Shown: in pieces, positions 18,917 to 28,612 of the stretch | How positions within the stretch are numbered: the stretch's first letter is position 1 | Layout of the letters: every line of letters starts with the position of its first letter | From: DYJE01 sp041660385 | GTDB lineage: Bacteria > Desulfobacterota > Desulfobacteria > Desulfobacterales > Desulfolunaceae | Length of the DNA: 64,000 nucleotides | Reading direction: 5' to 3' | Assembly (NCBI GenBank): GCA_041660385.1 | Contig: JBAZWJ010000032.1 | Coordinates: forward strand, 1-64,000 | Translations under genes and position numbers: made by a program | The notes under the pieces: generated by a model | What the model was told of the DNA's origin: nothing | Seen by the model: the letters and a program-made list of their open reading frames with translations, nothing else | Database searches by the model: none

Positions 18917-19189
18917 ATGGAAATGAAAAAAAAAGATCTGCTTTTGTATGTCAGTGCAGCCATGCTCGTTCTTTTTGCCGTTCTGAGTTTAACCGGTCTG
19001 ATCAACTGGTGGATTCTACCAAAGGGAAGTGAAACCAGTTATGGTTTTCTCATTACACTCAGGCATTTTTTCCGGGATATCCATGAGTGGGTAGGCTTGT
19101 TCTTCATGATTCTTGCCGGTGTTCATCTCTGGCTGCACAAAGATTACATTGTGAACAACTGGAACAAATATTTCGGAAAGAAATCCTGA
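18917..19189 (+). CDS. DUF4405 small membrane protein
   Basis: Protein of 90 residues with two transmembrane helices (about 8-28 and 55-75), matching the DUF4405 pattern. Histidines in RHFFRDIHEWVGLFF and AGVHLWLHKDYI face the membrane and resemble the haem ligands of FdnI/cytochrome b-type two-helix units. It lies 65 bp after ptsP on the same strand. The partner protein is not apparent. Haem binding is inferred from the His spacing only. Confidence 0.75.
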   Translation: MEMKKKDLLLYVSAAMLVLFAVLSLTGLINWWILPKGSETSYGFLITLRHFFRDIHEWVGLFFMILAGVHLWLHKDYIVNNWNKYFGKKS

Positions 19190-19536
19190 TTCTGCATTAA
19201 AACCTTTACTGAATGATTGTGGTCTGTAGTATCAACCCGGCAATAAAATACATCCAGTGACTGTCTGTAGGTCGGGCTCACGTCCGACAGCAATGGCGGG
19301 CGAAAGCCCGCCCTACTGCTTGATTGGTTAAGATCTATCCCCATAACTTCAGGGGCCTCTTTTTGCCGGATAGCTTTGAAGCCTGGAAGCCACAGAGTTG
19401 TTGTTCATAAGTTTCTCTGGAGATTTTTTTGCATCTGACCTCCTGGGAACGCCAATCTCCTGATTGGCCTGCGGCAACCTCCCGACATTGAGAAATTCTG
19501 CATTATTTAAGTTTTTAATCCTGAAGGAGGTCAGTC
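19190..19536. repeat. Intergenic repeats
   Basis: No gene. Positions 19266-19318 carry two palindromes (GGTCGGGC/GTCCGAC and GGCGGGC/GCCCGCC). Positions 19415-19474 hold an element with GGAACGCCAATCTCCTGATT that recurs at 28683-28742 and, reversed and diverged, at about 49973-50003. The strong AAGGAGG before 19537 belongs to the next gene. Confidence 0.65.
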
Positions 19537-20238
19537 ATGGTAAAAAAAACATTCAACACGGCCATTGTATTTTTTCTTTTTTGTTTCACAGCATCCGATC
19601 CGTCATCGGCCCTGAATCTGTCAGGACCGGGACGCCCCATGATTGCGGTGAATGGTGCCACAAAACCGGAACTTACTATGGACATCGTGTCGGTTTCCTA
19701 TGACAACAGCCTGAACAGACTGGAAGTGACGTTGAAAAACTGGGACACATCAACTCCCTCGTACAAATACAGCGAATCAAACCAGTTTATTCCCGGTGTT
19801 CAGATCTCCCTTTTCATGGGGCCTGAATCCCAGCAGGTCAAACTGTTCGACGGAATCCTGTCCACCTGCACACCCCATTTTAACCAATACGAACCATCCA
19901 CGCTGACCTTTGTCGCAACAGGATCAGCACAACCCGCAAAAACCAATCTTATTCAAATGAGTTACGGAGCAGATCTTCTTCAGTTCGACCCCACAATCAC
20001 GTCAAAAAACGACACGATCCAATGCACGGGCCAGACCGACGGAAATCCTGATATTCAGACAGGCACGTCCATTTTCGTTACGGGTGTGGGCCAGCGTTAT
20101 TCCAGAACCTACCGTGTCACCAAAACCCTTCACACCTTTGACAGTTCAAAAGGCTACAAAACCCAGTTCACGGCAACGACAGGAACAGCCCCTGAAACGC
20201 CCGATCTTCTGATTCAGCGAAAACGGTCTTCATATTGA
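19537..20238 (+). CDS. Secreted protein resembling a condensed phage late-control protein D / VgrG-like hub
   Basis: Protein of 233 residues with an N-terminal Sec-type signal peptide (about 1-25, cut near SSALN). The segment RPMIAVNG...DIVSVSYDNSLNRLEVTLKNWD...PGVQISLFMG...VKLFDGILSTCTPHF follows the pattern of the first barrel domain of contractile-tail protein D. The end, VTGVGQRYSRTYRVTKTLHTFDSSKGYKTQFTA, matches the terminal strand motif (GxYxVxxxxHxxxxxGYxTxF). The middle of a normal ~350-residue protein D is missing. No baseplate, tube or sheath gene is nearby. The ribosome binding site GAAGGAGG is strong. Family assignment is by pattern and needs a profile search. Confidence 0.55.
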   Translation: MVKKTFNTAIVFFLFCFTASDPSSALNLSGPGRPMIAVNGATKPELTMDIVSVSYDNSLNRLEVTLKNWDTSTPSYKYSESNQFIPGVQISLFMGPESQQVKLFDGILSTCTPHFNQYEPSTLTFVATGSAQPAKTNLIQMSYGADLLQFDPTITSKNDTIQCTGQTDGNPDIQTGTSIFVTGVGQRYSRTYRVTKTLHTFDSSKGYKTQFTATTGTAPETPDLLIQRKRSSY

Positions 20239-20370
20239 AACCATCGATTTCCTCAAAAGAACAGCAATTAAATATGCCAATATTCTACTAATTCTGATGG
20301 GTTACGCTAAAGCTTCACCCATCCTACAGGATTCAGTATGCGGCGTTATAGGTCTGGCCTATTGACTTTT
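20239..20370. repeat. Short palindromic repeat between converging genes
   Basis: The stretch 20297-20330 contains GATGGGTTACGCTAAAGC followed by TTCACCCATCCTAC, an inverted repeat of the REP type. It could act as a bidirectional 3' end for the secreted protein gene and the hybrid kinase, though no long T-run follows. Confidence 0.5.
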
Positions 20371-22971
20371 TTAGCACAGAGCCTCTCTGACCTTGACGGC
20401 AAGATCTTTGATGGAAAACGGTTTCTGGATGAAGTGGACATCTTTGTCCAGAACACCGTGATGCGCGATGAAGTTGGCTGTATAACCGGACATGAAAAGG
20501 TTTTTGATCTTCGGACACAGGAATGTGAGTTGTTTTGCCAGATCACAACCGGCCATGTCAGGCATCACCACGTCTGTCATCAAAAGATGGATTTCCTGGC
20601 TGTTTGTTCTGGCCAGACGAATGGCATCGGTGGGCGAATTTGCCGTGAGAACGGTATAGCCCAGCCTTTCCAGCATCGCTTTCCCCAGTTTAAGGATTGA
20701 CGGTTCGTCTTCCACCAGCATAACCGTTTCAACACCGGCAGGAAGGCCTGACGATAAGGATCTTTTTCCTTTTTTTACAACAGGTGAATCACACCTGGGA
20801 ATATAGAGTCTCAGGGTTGTGCCCTGTTGAGGTTCGCTGTACACATTGACGAACCCGTTGTTCTGCTTGATGATTCCGTATACCGTGGCAAGACCCAGGC
20901 CGGTTCCCTTGCCTGTTTCCTTGGTCGTAAAAAAAGGCTCGAAAACATGAGCCTGGATTTCCTTGTCCATTCCGCAGCCATTATCGCTGACGGCAAGAAG
21001 AACGAATTCTCCCGGTTTAAATCCTCTGTGGGTTTCACAGTAGTTTTCATCAAAAACGACATTGGCTGTTTCAATGGTGACAAGACCCACATCCGTAATG
21101 GCATCTCTGGCGTTCACCGTGAGATTGGTGAGCAGCTGGTCGATCTGGGAAGGGTCCATTTTAACCAGCCATAGATCAGGGGCGGGTTTCCAGTGCAAAT
21201 CGATATTCTCACCGATCAACCGTCTGAGCATTTTGATAAAATCGTCGATTGTCTCATTGAGATTCAGCACCCTGGGGGCGATGGTCTGTTTTCGCGCAAA
21301 TGCCAGAAGCTGCCTGACCACGTCTTTTGAACGGTTTCCGGCTGAAAGGATCTGTTGGATGTTGTCATGAACCGGATCGTCGGGCGCGAGCTGGAGCTGG
21401 GACATTTCCGCATATCCCATGATAATGCTGAGCATGTTGTTGAAATCATGGGCAACCCCTCCGGCCAGCCGACCAATGGACTCCATTTTCTGAGCCTGGG
21501 CCAGCATTTCATGCAGCTTTTGCTTTTCCTCAGCCGCTTTTTTCCGTTCGGTGATGTCTTGATTGACAGCGATCACACATTCGAGATTCCCGCTGTTCCC
21601 GAAAATCGGCGCTGCCCAGTGAAGGATGGTTTTCTTTGCCCCGTCAAAACACTCGATTTCAATTTCCTCTTCAAACGATGTTTCCCCCTTTTCAACAGCA
21701 CGGGCAACACCCCAATCCTCTGGTTTGATGATTTCACCTGAACGTGCCCACCTTCCTTTGTATGTGTCAAAATCTTCCGGGCCGACGTAGCGAATCCCAC
21801 CCCAGATCCTCCGGCTTGCAGGATTGCCGCTGGTGATTCTGCCTTTATCGTCGGCAATCCATACTCCCACCGGCAATGTGTCCAGAATTTTGCGGAGGAT
21901 GCTTTCGTTTCTTCTCAGAGCTTCTTCCGTGAGCTGATGTCCCTTTATTTCGGCTTTCAGATCGTTTGTTCTGGCCCTGACCTGCTTTTTCAACGTAACG
22001 GACCAGATCAGCAGCACCACACCGGTTATCATGAATATCAGGACGCCTGTGAGTCCGTATGTGACGGCATCACGAACTGAAATGCCCCGGGGTTCGAGTT
22101 TCCCGAACCATTTGTCGTAGATTGCCCGGTATTCCCCTGTTGCCTTAATGATATTGAGTCCCTGGTTCAGTTTTTCCAGGAGAACCTGATTCCCCTCCTG
22201 AACGGCAAAACAGAAGGGACGGTTGTAAGCGTCGATGATCTTCGGGGAATCGGCTATGGTGTCAATCCGGGAATCCTGTATGTAAAGCAGCCCCACCAGC
22301 TTGGGTACAAGGGCCACATCCCCTTTCCCGGATGAAAGCATATGCATGGCTTCTGTCAATGAGTCACTGAGAATCACACGGTTCTTCCGGTCCAGACCTG
22401 ATCGGACCACATAATCATGGGCCTGATCATTTTTCATGACGATGATCCGTTCACCTTCAAGCTGGGTGATGCTCCGGGGCTTTTTTACGCTGTTCCGGGT
22501 GAACAAGCCGTCGTAGGCAATGGTGTGCGGACTTGAAAAATCAAAAACCCCGTCCCTTTCACTGGAATAGGCCATCATGGGAAGGAAATCGATTCGGCCG
22601 GAGACAAGATCGGCCATGGCATGCTCCCTGGTATCCACACGGATAGAAAGTTCCATGTTCATGGCCTCTGTCACGGCTTTTGCCAGATCAACGGAGAACC
22701 CGTCCGGCTTGTCCTTGCTGTTTATGAACGTGTAGGGCGGGAAATTTTTCATGATGACAGTTTTGAGCGTGGCCGCTTTCGAGCCATATGGACTGATCGG
22801 CCGGGCTTCAGCTTTTGTTTTTATGGGGCCAGGTTCTTTGGCCGGATCACCGGATTGACCATATGGAACGGTTCCGCTCTGGTTCAGGGTAGATAAAGGT
22901 GGTGCGGACACGGCTGCGAGGGACACGCCGAACAGGAAAATGAGTAAGAACAGAGATTTTAGATGGGTCAT
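20371..22971 (-). CDS. Hybrid histidine kinase with periplasmic SBP_bac_3 sensor
   Basis: Membrane hybrid kinase of 866 residues. A signal/anchor (about 5-22) is followed by an amino-acid-binding-protein-like periplasmic domain (about 65-295: LKTVIMKNFPPYTFINSKDKPDGFSVDLAKAVTEAM...YRAIYDKWFG), as in BvgS/EvgS-type sensors. A transmembrane helix lies near 305-327, then a PAS domain (ILDTLPVGVWIADDKG...DITERKKA), HisKA with LAGGVAHDFNNMLS, HATPase with NLTVNARDAI and GKGTGLGLATVYGI, and a C-terminal receiver with LLMTDVVMPDMAG. The ligand could be a small amino or organic acid. It stands alone, transcribed toward the converging secreted-protein gene. Confidence 0.92.
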   Translation of the reverse strand: MTHLKSLFLLIFLFGVSLAAVSAPPLSTLNQSGTVPYGQSGDPAKEPGPIKTKAEARPISPYGSKAATLKTVIMKNFPPYTFINSKDKPDGFSVDLAKAVTEAMNMELSIRVDTREHAMADLVSGRIDFLPMMAYSSERDGVFDFSSPHTIAYDGLFTRNSVKKPRSITQLEGERIIVMKNDQAHDYVVRSGLDRKNRVILSDSLTEAMHMLSSGKGDVALVPKLVGLLYIQDSRIDTIADSPKIIDAYNRPFCFAVQEGNQVLLEKLNQGLNIIKATGEYRAIYDKWFGKLEPRGISVRDAVTYGLTGVLIFMITGVVLLIWSVTLKKQVRARTNDLKAEIKGHQLTEEALRRNESILRKILDTLPVGVWIADDKGRITSGNPASRRIWGGIRYVGPEDFDTYKGRWARSGEIIKPEDWGVARAVEKGETSFEEEIEIECFDGAKKTILHWAAPIFGNSGNLECVIAVNQDITERKKAAEEKQKLHEMLAQAQKMESIGRLAGGVAHDFNNMLSIIMGYAEMSQLQLAPDDPVHDNIQQILSAGNRSKDVVRQLLAFARKQTIAPRVLNLNETIDDFIKMLRRLIGENIDLHWKPAPDLWLVKMDPSQIDQLLTNLTVNARDAITDVGLVTIETANVVFDENYCETHRGFKPGEFVLLAVSDNGCGMDKEIQAHVFEPFFTTKETGKGTGLGLATVYGIIKQNNGFVNVYSEPQQGTTLRLYIPRCDSPVVKKGKRSLSSGLPAGVETVMLVEDEPSILKLGKAMLERLGYTVLTANSPTDAIRLARTNSQEIHLLMTDVVMPDMAGCDLAKQLTFLCPKIKNLFMSGYTANFIAHHGVLDKDVHFIQKPFSIKDLAVKVREALC

Positions 22972-23026
22972 GTCATATCACCTCGATCATCAGAATAACG
23001 GCCTAAAAAAATGTGAAACCATTGGA

Positions 23027-23437
23027 TTATGCGTTTCCCATGGTTTCACAGGCCCAGGTTTCTCCAGCTGTTTCAAGCAGCTGACGCGTGTAATACTTCG
23101 CGTATTCAACGGCAAAGCAGATTTTAACCAGCAGCAGTTCTCTTATGAAATAATGAATGGCAAAGTCCTGTTCAGGGCTGAGTCCCCGGATATCCAGCAG
23201 ATCGAACAACTCCCGTTCAAGTGAGCCGCATGCCCGGCTTATTTCGTTTTGCAGTCCGTCAAGTTCTTTATGTTTGTCAGCACCCCAGACAGCTGAACTG
23301 ATGTATTCCACAGATTTGTCAAGGAGCGATCTGAGGTGGCTCCGACAGAGGGTATCGGCTGTATTTGAAATAAGTGGTCTCATTTTTCCGGTGAGATTCT
23401 GAATCGTCGTGTGGGGTGCTGGCTGAGTCTGATCCAT
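23027..23437 (-). CDS. Hypothetical protein downstream of chemoreceptor
   Basis: Protein of 136 residues from the ATG at 23437, which follows CGGAGGAAACC; a longer frame to 23524 would overlap the chemoreceptor. It is soluble, mostly helical by composition, with no signal peptide. A helix-rich centre (SLLDKSVEYISSAVWGADKHKELDGLQNEI) and a hydrophobic C-terminal part (FAIHYFIRELLLVKICFAVEYAKYYTRQLLE) are visible. I do not recognise the family. It starts 46 bp after the chemoreceptor stop on the same strand, so a role as a chemoreceptor accessory protein is possible but unsupported. Confidence 0.6.
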   Translation of the reverse strand: MDQTQPAPHTTIQNLTGKMRPLISNTADTLCRSHLRSLLDKSVEYISSAVWGADKHKELDGLQNEISRACGSLERELFDLLDIRGLSPEQDFAIHYFIRELLLVKICFAVEYAKYYTRQLLETAGETWACETMGNA

Positions 23438-23483
23438 GGTTTCCTCCGTGTGGTGTATGGTGTTTGCAATGAAACGGAACAGG

Positions 23484-25430
23484 TTAAAAATCCTGGAAAT
23501 CATCGTCCATGGGAATGGCGCCATGCTTTTCAGGATTCGGACGATTCTTTTTCAAAGACGGTAAAGGGATTTTTTTGGACGTCAGGCGAAGATCAACAGC
23601 TTTTCCCGAATAAACAGCCGATTGTTCCGTTTCATGTCTGAAACCCACGAGATCCATAAGGCCTTTGACAAGGCCGTTCATCTGCTCTGCTTGGGCGTTC
23701 ATCTCTTCAGACGCGCTGGCGTTTTCTTCAGCGGACGCGGCGTTCTGTTGAACCACGCTGTCCATATCGGACATGGCCTTGTTGATTTCATCGATACCCT
23801 GGGCGTTTTCCCTGGATGCCTCTGTTATTTCGTTGATGATTTCCGTGACTTTATGGATTTTATCGTTGAGTTCCATGAAATCTGTGTACGTCCGTCCCAC
23901 AATATCTGATCCGTCATTCACGCGCTGAATGGTGTTTTCAATCAACTGGGCCGTGCTTTTTGCCGCGTCCGACGCACGAAGTGCAAGATTCCGGACTTCA
24001 TCTGCCACAACGGCGAAACCTGAGCCCGCTTCTCCGGCCCGGGCAGCTTCAACAGCAGCGTTAAGGGCGAGAAGGTTGGTCTGGAAAGCGATTTCATCAA
24101 TGGTTTTGATGATTTTAGATGTTTCCTGGCTGGCCGTGGTGATGCTCTCCATGGAATGGTTCAACGATTCCATGGATTCACCGGCCCTTATGACCACCCG
24201 GTTTACAGTCTCAGTATGGGTTTTGGCTTCAAGGGTGTTGTCCGCGTTTTTTCGGGTGATGGAAGCCATTTCTTCAAGGGATGAGGCGATTTCTTCAAGA
24301 GAAGAGGCCTGATCTCCGGCGCCCTGGGCCAGTTGCTGGCTGGCTGACGATATCTGGCAGGACGCTGAGGCCACATGGTTTGAGCCGTCTTTCAGACTTT
24401 TCGCCATACCGGAAATGACGGTGTTGATGCCTGTGCTGATGAAAAAACCGGTGGCGAGGCAGATCAGGATCAGACACGCAGAAAAGAGCAGAACCATGTG
24501 TTTTGCAGTTTTTTCCATTTCAAAAGCCTGCTGAACAGCTTCACTCATCTGGTCACCCGCACGTTCTGAAATCGCGTTCACCGCTTTTTCCACAAGGGAC
24601 TGACTGGCTTTCATGTCAGTACGGACCAGGGTTTTCAGCTTTTGCCGCAGAATCTGTTCGTCAATGATCTGCGACACTATTCCGTTAAACAACCGGGAAT
24701 ACTCGTCCGCCGTGTTCCGCAGTTCTCCCGCAGCTTCATGTGAAAGGGCCTTCAGTGAATGGTTCAGGCCGTCAACAGCCTCCTGATCAGCACGGAGCAG
24801 GATGTTTTTTTCCTGCTTCCGGATATCGAGAATCAGGAGTTTTTCAACCGGTCTGTCAGCCAGGTTTTCCATTTTCCGACCCAGAAGGACGATCTCTTTC
24901 ATGGTACCGTCGCTGTCTTTGTCGCTGTCGAACCAGCCTATCTGCCGTATCAGGTCCAGTTGTTTTTCTTTTTCTTCAATGATCTGACTGCAATGAGCCT
25001 GGAATTTTTCGAACAGAACCCCGGATTCTTTTGTGAGTTTTTCAATTTCTCCTCCCTGTTTGCACGGGGGCACAACAAGACCTTCAAGTTCCGGAATCTG
25101 GTTTTTCAGCTGGCTGTTGCCGTTCAGTATGCTGCTTTGAAGAACTGTGAAACGATTTATCCCTTCAAGACACTGCTTTTTGTATTCACCGAAAACATCC
25201 AGGTTTTTATCCACTCCGTATAGTTCAAGGACATTTTGCCGGATCTGGAGCAGGGAATGGTTCATGTTTTCGGCAACCTGACTTTGTGGAATCCTGAAAT
25301 CGGCGATGTGGTGATACGATTCGGACAATGCACTGAAGCGGTTAAAACAGAAAATCGAAATCCCGGCCATAAACAAGGACATCAGAATTGTCAAACCCAT
25401 GAGTTTTTTCATAACGGTCATTTGATTCAC
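23484..25430 (-). CDS. Methyl-accepting chemotaxis protein with large periplasmic helical sensor
   Basis: Chemoreceptor of 648 residues. The start is taken as the GTG at 25430, six bases after AAAGGAG; the ATG at 25487 lacks such a site. A first helix (LMGLTILMSLFMAGISIFCF) and a second near residue 330 (MVLLFSACLILICLATGFFIS) bracket a ~290-residue periplasmic domain resembling a four-helix-bundle sensor. The signalling hairpin tip is IDEIAFQTNLLALNAAVEAARAGEAGSGFAVVADEVRNLA. No HAMP is obvious. The C-terminus lacks a CheR-binding pentapeptide (ends DDDFQDF). No che genes are nearby. Confidence 0.93.
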   Translation of the reverse strand: MNQMTVMKKLMGLTILMSLFMAGISIFCFNRFSALSESYHHIADFRIPQSQVAENMNHSLLQIRQNVLELYGVDKNLDVFGEYKKQCLEGINRFTVLQSSILNGNSQLKNQIPELEGLVVPPCKQGGEIEKLTKESGVLFEKFQAHCSQIIEEKEKQLDLIRQIGWFDSDKDSDGTMKEIVLLGRKMENLADRPVEKLLILDIRKQEKNILLRADQEAVDGLNHSLKALSHEAAGELRNTADEYSRLFNGIVSQIIDEQILRQKLKTLVRTDMKASQSLVEKAVNAISERAGDQMSEAVQQAFEMEKTAKHMVLLFSACLILICLATGFFISTGINTVISGMAKSLKDGSNHVASASCQISSASQQLAQGAGDQASSLEEIASSLEEMASITRKNADNTLEAKTHTETVNRVVIRAGESMESLNHSMESITTASQETSKIIKTIDEIAFQTNLLALNAAVEAARAGEAGSGFAVVADEVRNLALRASDAAKSTAQLIENTIQRVNDGSDIVGRTYTDFMELNDKIHKVTEIINEITEASRENAQGIDEINKAMSDMDSVVQQNAASAEENASASEEMNAQAEQMNGLVKGLMDLVGFRHETEQSAVYSGKAVDLRLTSKKIPLPSLKKNRPNPEKHGAIPMDDDFQDF

Positions 25431-25651
25431 GTTTTTCTCCTTTGACGGAAGTTTCAGGATCAGATGGCATTTCCCCATAATTGTCATTGCCGGATGGCTC
25501 TGGCGAGCTCATTTTTCCGGCTTTTTTCTGGACAGGGAGAAGGCGTACAGGAACATACGATAAGAAATGGTTCGATTATAAGGGTTTGGGCTGGGTTGTA
25601 AATGCGATAAAGTCGCATTCACTGGGGGGATTTTGAGGTGTGTGTGGGCGA

Positions 25652-26326
25652 TTATGCGTCAGCCAGTTCTTCCGGATCGATCACATCATTTTTCAGGGCG
25701 AACTTGATCAGGGTCACAAGATCACCGGCATTCAGTTTCTCCATGATATGAGCCCGGTGTTTGGCCACTGTTTTTGGGCTTATACCCAATATATCCGCGA
25801 TGAACTTGGTGTTCTGGCCTTTGATAAGCATCCGGAATACCTGCTTTTCCCGGTCAGACAGAAGGTCATAAGAGGTTGACGCCTTTTGCCCTGAATCTTT
25901 GTTTCGAATATAGGACCGGATGACGGTACTGCTGATTTTTGTACTCAGGCAGTATTCACCTCTGTAGGCCAGTCGGATGGCCTTGAGCAGTTCGGCTGTG
26001 GGCGAGGTTTTTAAAATATAACCCAGCGCCCCGTATTCAAAGGCCTGTCGTATATACGGCTCTTTGTGGAACATGGTCAGAACCACAACCCGGGTTTCAG
26101 GCAGGGGCTGTCTGACCATCCGAATGACGTCAAGGCCGTTGATAAAAGGCATGGAGATGTCAACGATCATGACATCGGGTTTTGTTTTTTTAGCCATCAG
26201 GACAGCTTCATTGCCGTCTTTTGCTTCGGCGACCACGTCGATATCCGGTTCTTTGGCGAATATTTCCCTTAAGCCTTCCAGGATCATAAGATGATCATCG
26301 GCGATGAGCAGACGGATTTTTTTCAT
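25652..26326 (-). CDS. NarL/FixJ-family response regulator
   Basis: Two-domain transcription regulator of 224 residues. The receiver has the acidic pair Asp10-Asp11, phosphoacceptor Asp56 (VDISMPFINGLD) and Lys near residue 106 (LKTSPTAELLKAI). The LuxR-type HTH (LSDREKQVFRMLIKGQNTKFIADILGISPKTVAKHRAHIMEKL) fills the C-terminal third. Its start overlaps the stop of the upstream kinase by four bases, which identifies that kinase as its partner. Targets are unknown. Confidence 0.95.
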   Translation of the reverse strand: MKKIRLLIADDHLMILEGLREIFAKEPDIDVVAEAKDGNEAVLMAKKTKPDVMIVDISMPFINGLDVIRMVRQPLPETRVVVLTMFHKEPYIRQAFEYGALGYILKTSPTAELLKAIRLAYRGEYCLSTKISSTVIRSYIRNKDSGQKASTSYDLLSDREKQVFRMLIKGQNTKFIADILGISPKTVAKHRAHIMEKLNAGDLVTLIKFALKNDVIDPEELADA

Positions 26327-27915
26327 GGATGTTCATCCTTTGAACCGTTTTCAGCAAGAACGATATCCACGGTGATTTTTGTCCCCTTCCCAGGACAGGA
26401 TTCAAGGGAAAAACGTCCATCCACCGAGGCCACCCGTTCTTTCATGCTGAGCAGGCCCAATCCCATCCGCTTTGATCCGATGGATGGCCCATAGTCATGA
26501 AGTTGAAAGCCCGCTCCGTTATCTTCGATGACAAGGTGCAGAATCCCGGAAGTCTTGCCAAGTTCGATGAGAACGTGGCCTGCGTGGGCGTGACGGACGA
26601 TGTTGTTCAGGCTTTCCTGAATCACACGGTAAAGGGCAATATCTATTTTAGGTCCGAAGCTTTTTTCCGAAACTGTACATCTGAATGTATGGACAATTGA
26701 AGGAACGCCTGTGAAAAACGTCCTGAGGTACCACGATATGGCCGGAATCAGCCCGATGTTGTCGATAAGGTCGGGGTGAAGATCGGACGACATGTTTTTG
26801 ATGTGGGTTCCCAGTCTTTCAACGATGTCCATGTATTTGCCGCACATGCACCTCAGATGTTCCAGATGATCCGGCAGAGCTTTCTGGATTGATGACAGAC
26901 CAAGCCCAACCATTGTGACGAGCTGTCCGCATTCGTCATGAAGTTCATAAGCGATTTTTTTTCTCTCCTCTTCAATAGCGGACAACAGGCGTCTTGAAAG
27001 CAGCTGATTGGATTTTTCCGCCTCAATATGGTGTGAAATATCCCGGCAGAAAATGGCGATCTGTTCAATGTCACCTTTTGAATTTTTGATCGGGGCGATG
27101 AAATGCTCAATAGTGCATTGATTTTTTTCGCAATCCGTGAATGAAACAGGTTCTCCGGTTGAAATGGCTTTTTTCACCATGAGTTTCCGTTCAACGACAT
27201 TGTCCGTTGGAATACAGCTGGACAAACCTTGGTTCATGATTTCCTGAGAACTTTTGCCCGTCTTTGCAAGAAGGCGGTTGTTTGCGGCCAGAACACCGCC
27301 TTTATTATCCATAACAAGGGCGATTTCAGGGTAAGCGTCCACCATTTTCTGATAGACCGTTTTCTCACATGAAGATGGGGACTTTTCATGCAATACATTT
27401 AAAACAACTGTTCTGTTATTGTATACGATACTTTCCATCAGCAGGATGACAGAGAGGATTGCCCCATTTTCTTTAAGGATACGGATGTCAAGAAAAGACG
27501 TTTTCATGTGTCCGCAAAGAATGGAACGGCAGGTTGAAGCATAGGTTGACAGGTCGTCCGGATGAAGAAATTCACAAACAGAATGGGTTGCCAGGGCTTC
27601 CCGCTCTCCGGCCCCATTGTTTAAAACAGCTTTTAACGTCGTGTTTATAAACAGGACCTCGAATCGGTCATCACTGATAAAAAAACCGTCGTTCGAAGAG
27701 TTGGCCAGAATGAAGAAACTGGTGGAAGGGAAACAAAGTGGAGTCTCGTTTTTCGAACAACCGCAGCATTTTTTGGGTGAGGCTTTATGTTGTCCAACCG
27801 GAGTTATTTCGTAACCCCTCTCAATAATTACAATATCATTTTTCATCAATAAAGCTCTGAAAGATAAACCACTGCTTCTGCCGCACAGAGTTACTGTTTT
27901 GCCAGCTCGTGTCAT
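26323..27915 (-). CDS. NarX-type sensor histidine kinase with PAS domains
   Basis: Cytoplasmic kinase of up to 530 residues; an ATG at 27846 would remove 23 residues and is equally plausible. A cysteine-rich N-terminal stretch (KKCCGCSKNETPLCF) is followed by two PAS domains (about 65-185 and 190-310, with FINTTLKAVL and LVMDNKGGVLAANNRLL). HisKA_3 carries His326 in KIAYELHDECGQLVTMVGLGL. The HATPase has ESLNNIVRHAHAGHV and KRMGLGLLSMKERV. No transmembrane segment is obvious, so the signal is probably intracellular. The cysteine cluster could bind metal or sense redox state, which is speculative. It overlaps its response regulator by four bases. Confidence 0.92.
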   Translation of the reverse strand: MTRAGKTVTLCGRSSGLSFRALLMKNDIVIIERGYEITPVGQHKASPKKCCGCSKNETPLCFPSTSFFILANSSNDGFFISDDRFEVLFINTTLKAVLNNGAGEREALATHSVCEFLHPDDLSTYASTCRSILCGHMKTSFLDIRILKENGAILSVILLMESIVYNNRTVVLNVLHEKSPSSCEKTVYQKMVDAYPEIALVMDNKGGVLAANNRLLAKTGKSSQEIMNQGLSSCIPTDNVVERKLMVKKAISTGEPVSFTDCEKNQCTIEHFIAPIKNSKGDIEQIAIFCRDISHHIEAEKSNQLLSRRLLSAIEEERKKIAYELHDECGQLVTMVGLGLSSIQKALPDHLEHLRCMCGKYMDIVERLGTHIKNMSSDLHPDLIDNIGLIPAISWYLRTFFTGVPSIVHTFRCTVSEKSFGPKIDIALYRVIQESLNNIVRHAHAGHVLIELGKTSGILHLVIEDNGAGFQLHDYGPSIGSKRMGLGLLSMKERVASVDGRFSLESCPGKGTKITVDIVLAENGSKDEHP

Positions 27916-28542
27916 CAGGCAAACAAAACAATAAGCCTTCCCCCGTTTCCATTAATCACAACGTATAAGGAATATTACTGCGCCCATTGCAAGTAAGCTT
28001 CTGAGAGCCATAAACAACGTCGAACAGTTTCAGTTGTGGCGCTCTTTTTTCCTGTTTTTTCATGGCATCCCGATTAGGTAGTCCAAATTAGACACTTTGT
28101 CAATTATCATTATTCTTATGCCTTGAATCTCGTTTATCCCATAACCGATGCGTTTTTTTCTCATATACGTTTTTGGCTAACTCACCACGGACCTGATGCA
28201 ACACCCTCTGTTTCTGGTGATGGCATGTGACATCCGGGTCTGCATATTTTTATTGCGTGAGGCACTTAGTATACCTCGCCTTCGTGAGCAGATTCAGATG
28301 GAAAAATGGTTCAGGATTCAGATTTTGCCCATAGTACAAAATGAGATCAAGAAATGTACCAGCGCTGTTATGAATTGCCATGTGTTCGTGAAAACGGACA
28401 AATGCTTAGAGCCTGTTGCATCCAAAGCGGATGTGTTCAGGCCATGCGGATTGAAACGTGTTGCAGGCTGTCCGCTTATTTTACATTGTGTAACAATACC
28501 GGACATGGGCATTTTGAGAATGGGCACAGGAAAAACGTCGGT

Positions 28543-28612
28543 AGTGAGTGTGAAACGGATAGTGATTTCCAAACGGCTCCTCGACCATATGGCAGACCGT
28601 GAGGAGAGTCGT
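28543..28612 (+). pseudogene. Possible ptsP-like relic with internal deletion
   Basis: One open frame here reads KRIVISK followed directly by RLLDHMADRE. In PtsP in this window the same words occur far apart (KRIVISKELFPS near nucleotide 17590 and KRLLDHMADREV near 18075). At DNA level both halves match closely (GTGATTTCCAAA; GACCATATGGCAGACCG). No other EI sequence surrounds them. A recombination or deletion remnant is the simplest reading; chance is not excluded for such short matches. Confidence 0.4.
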
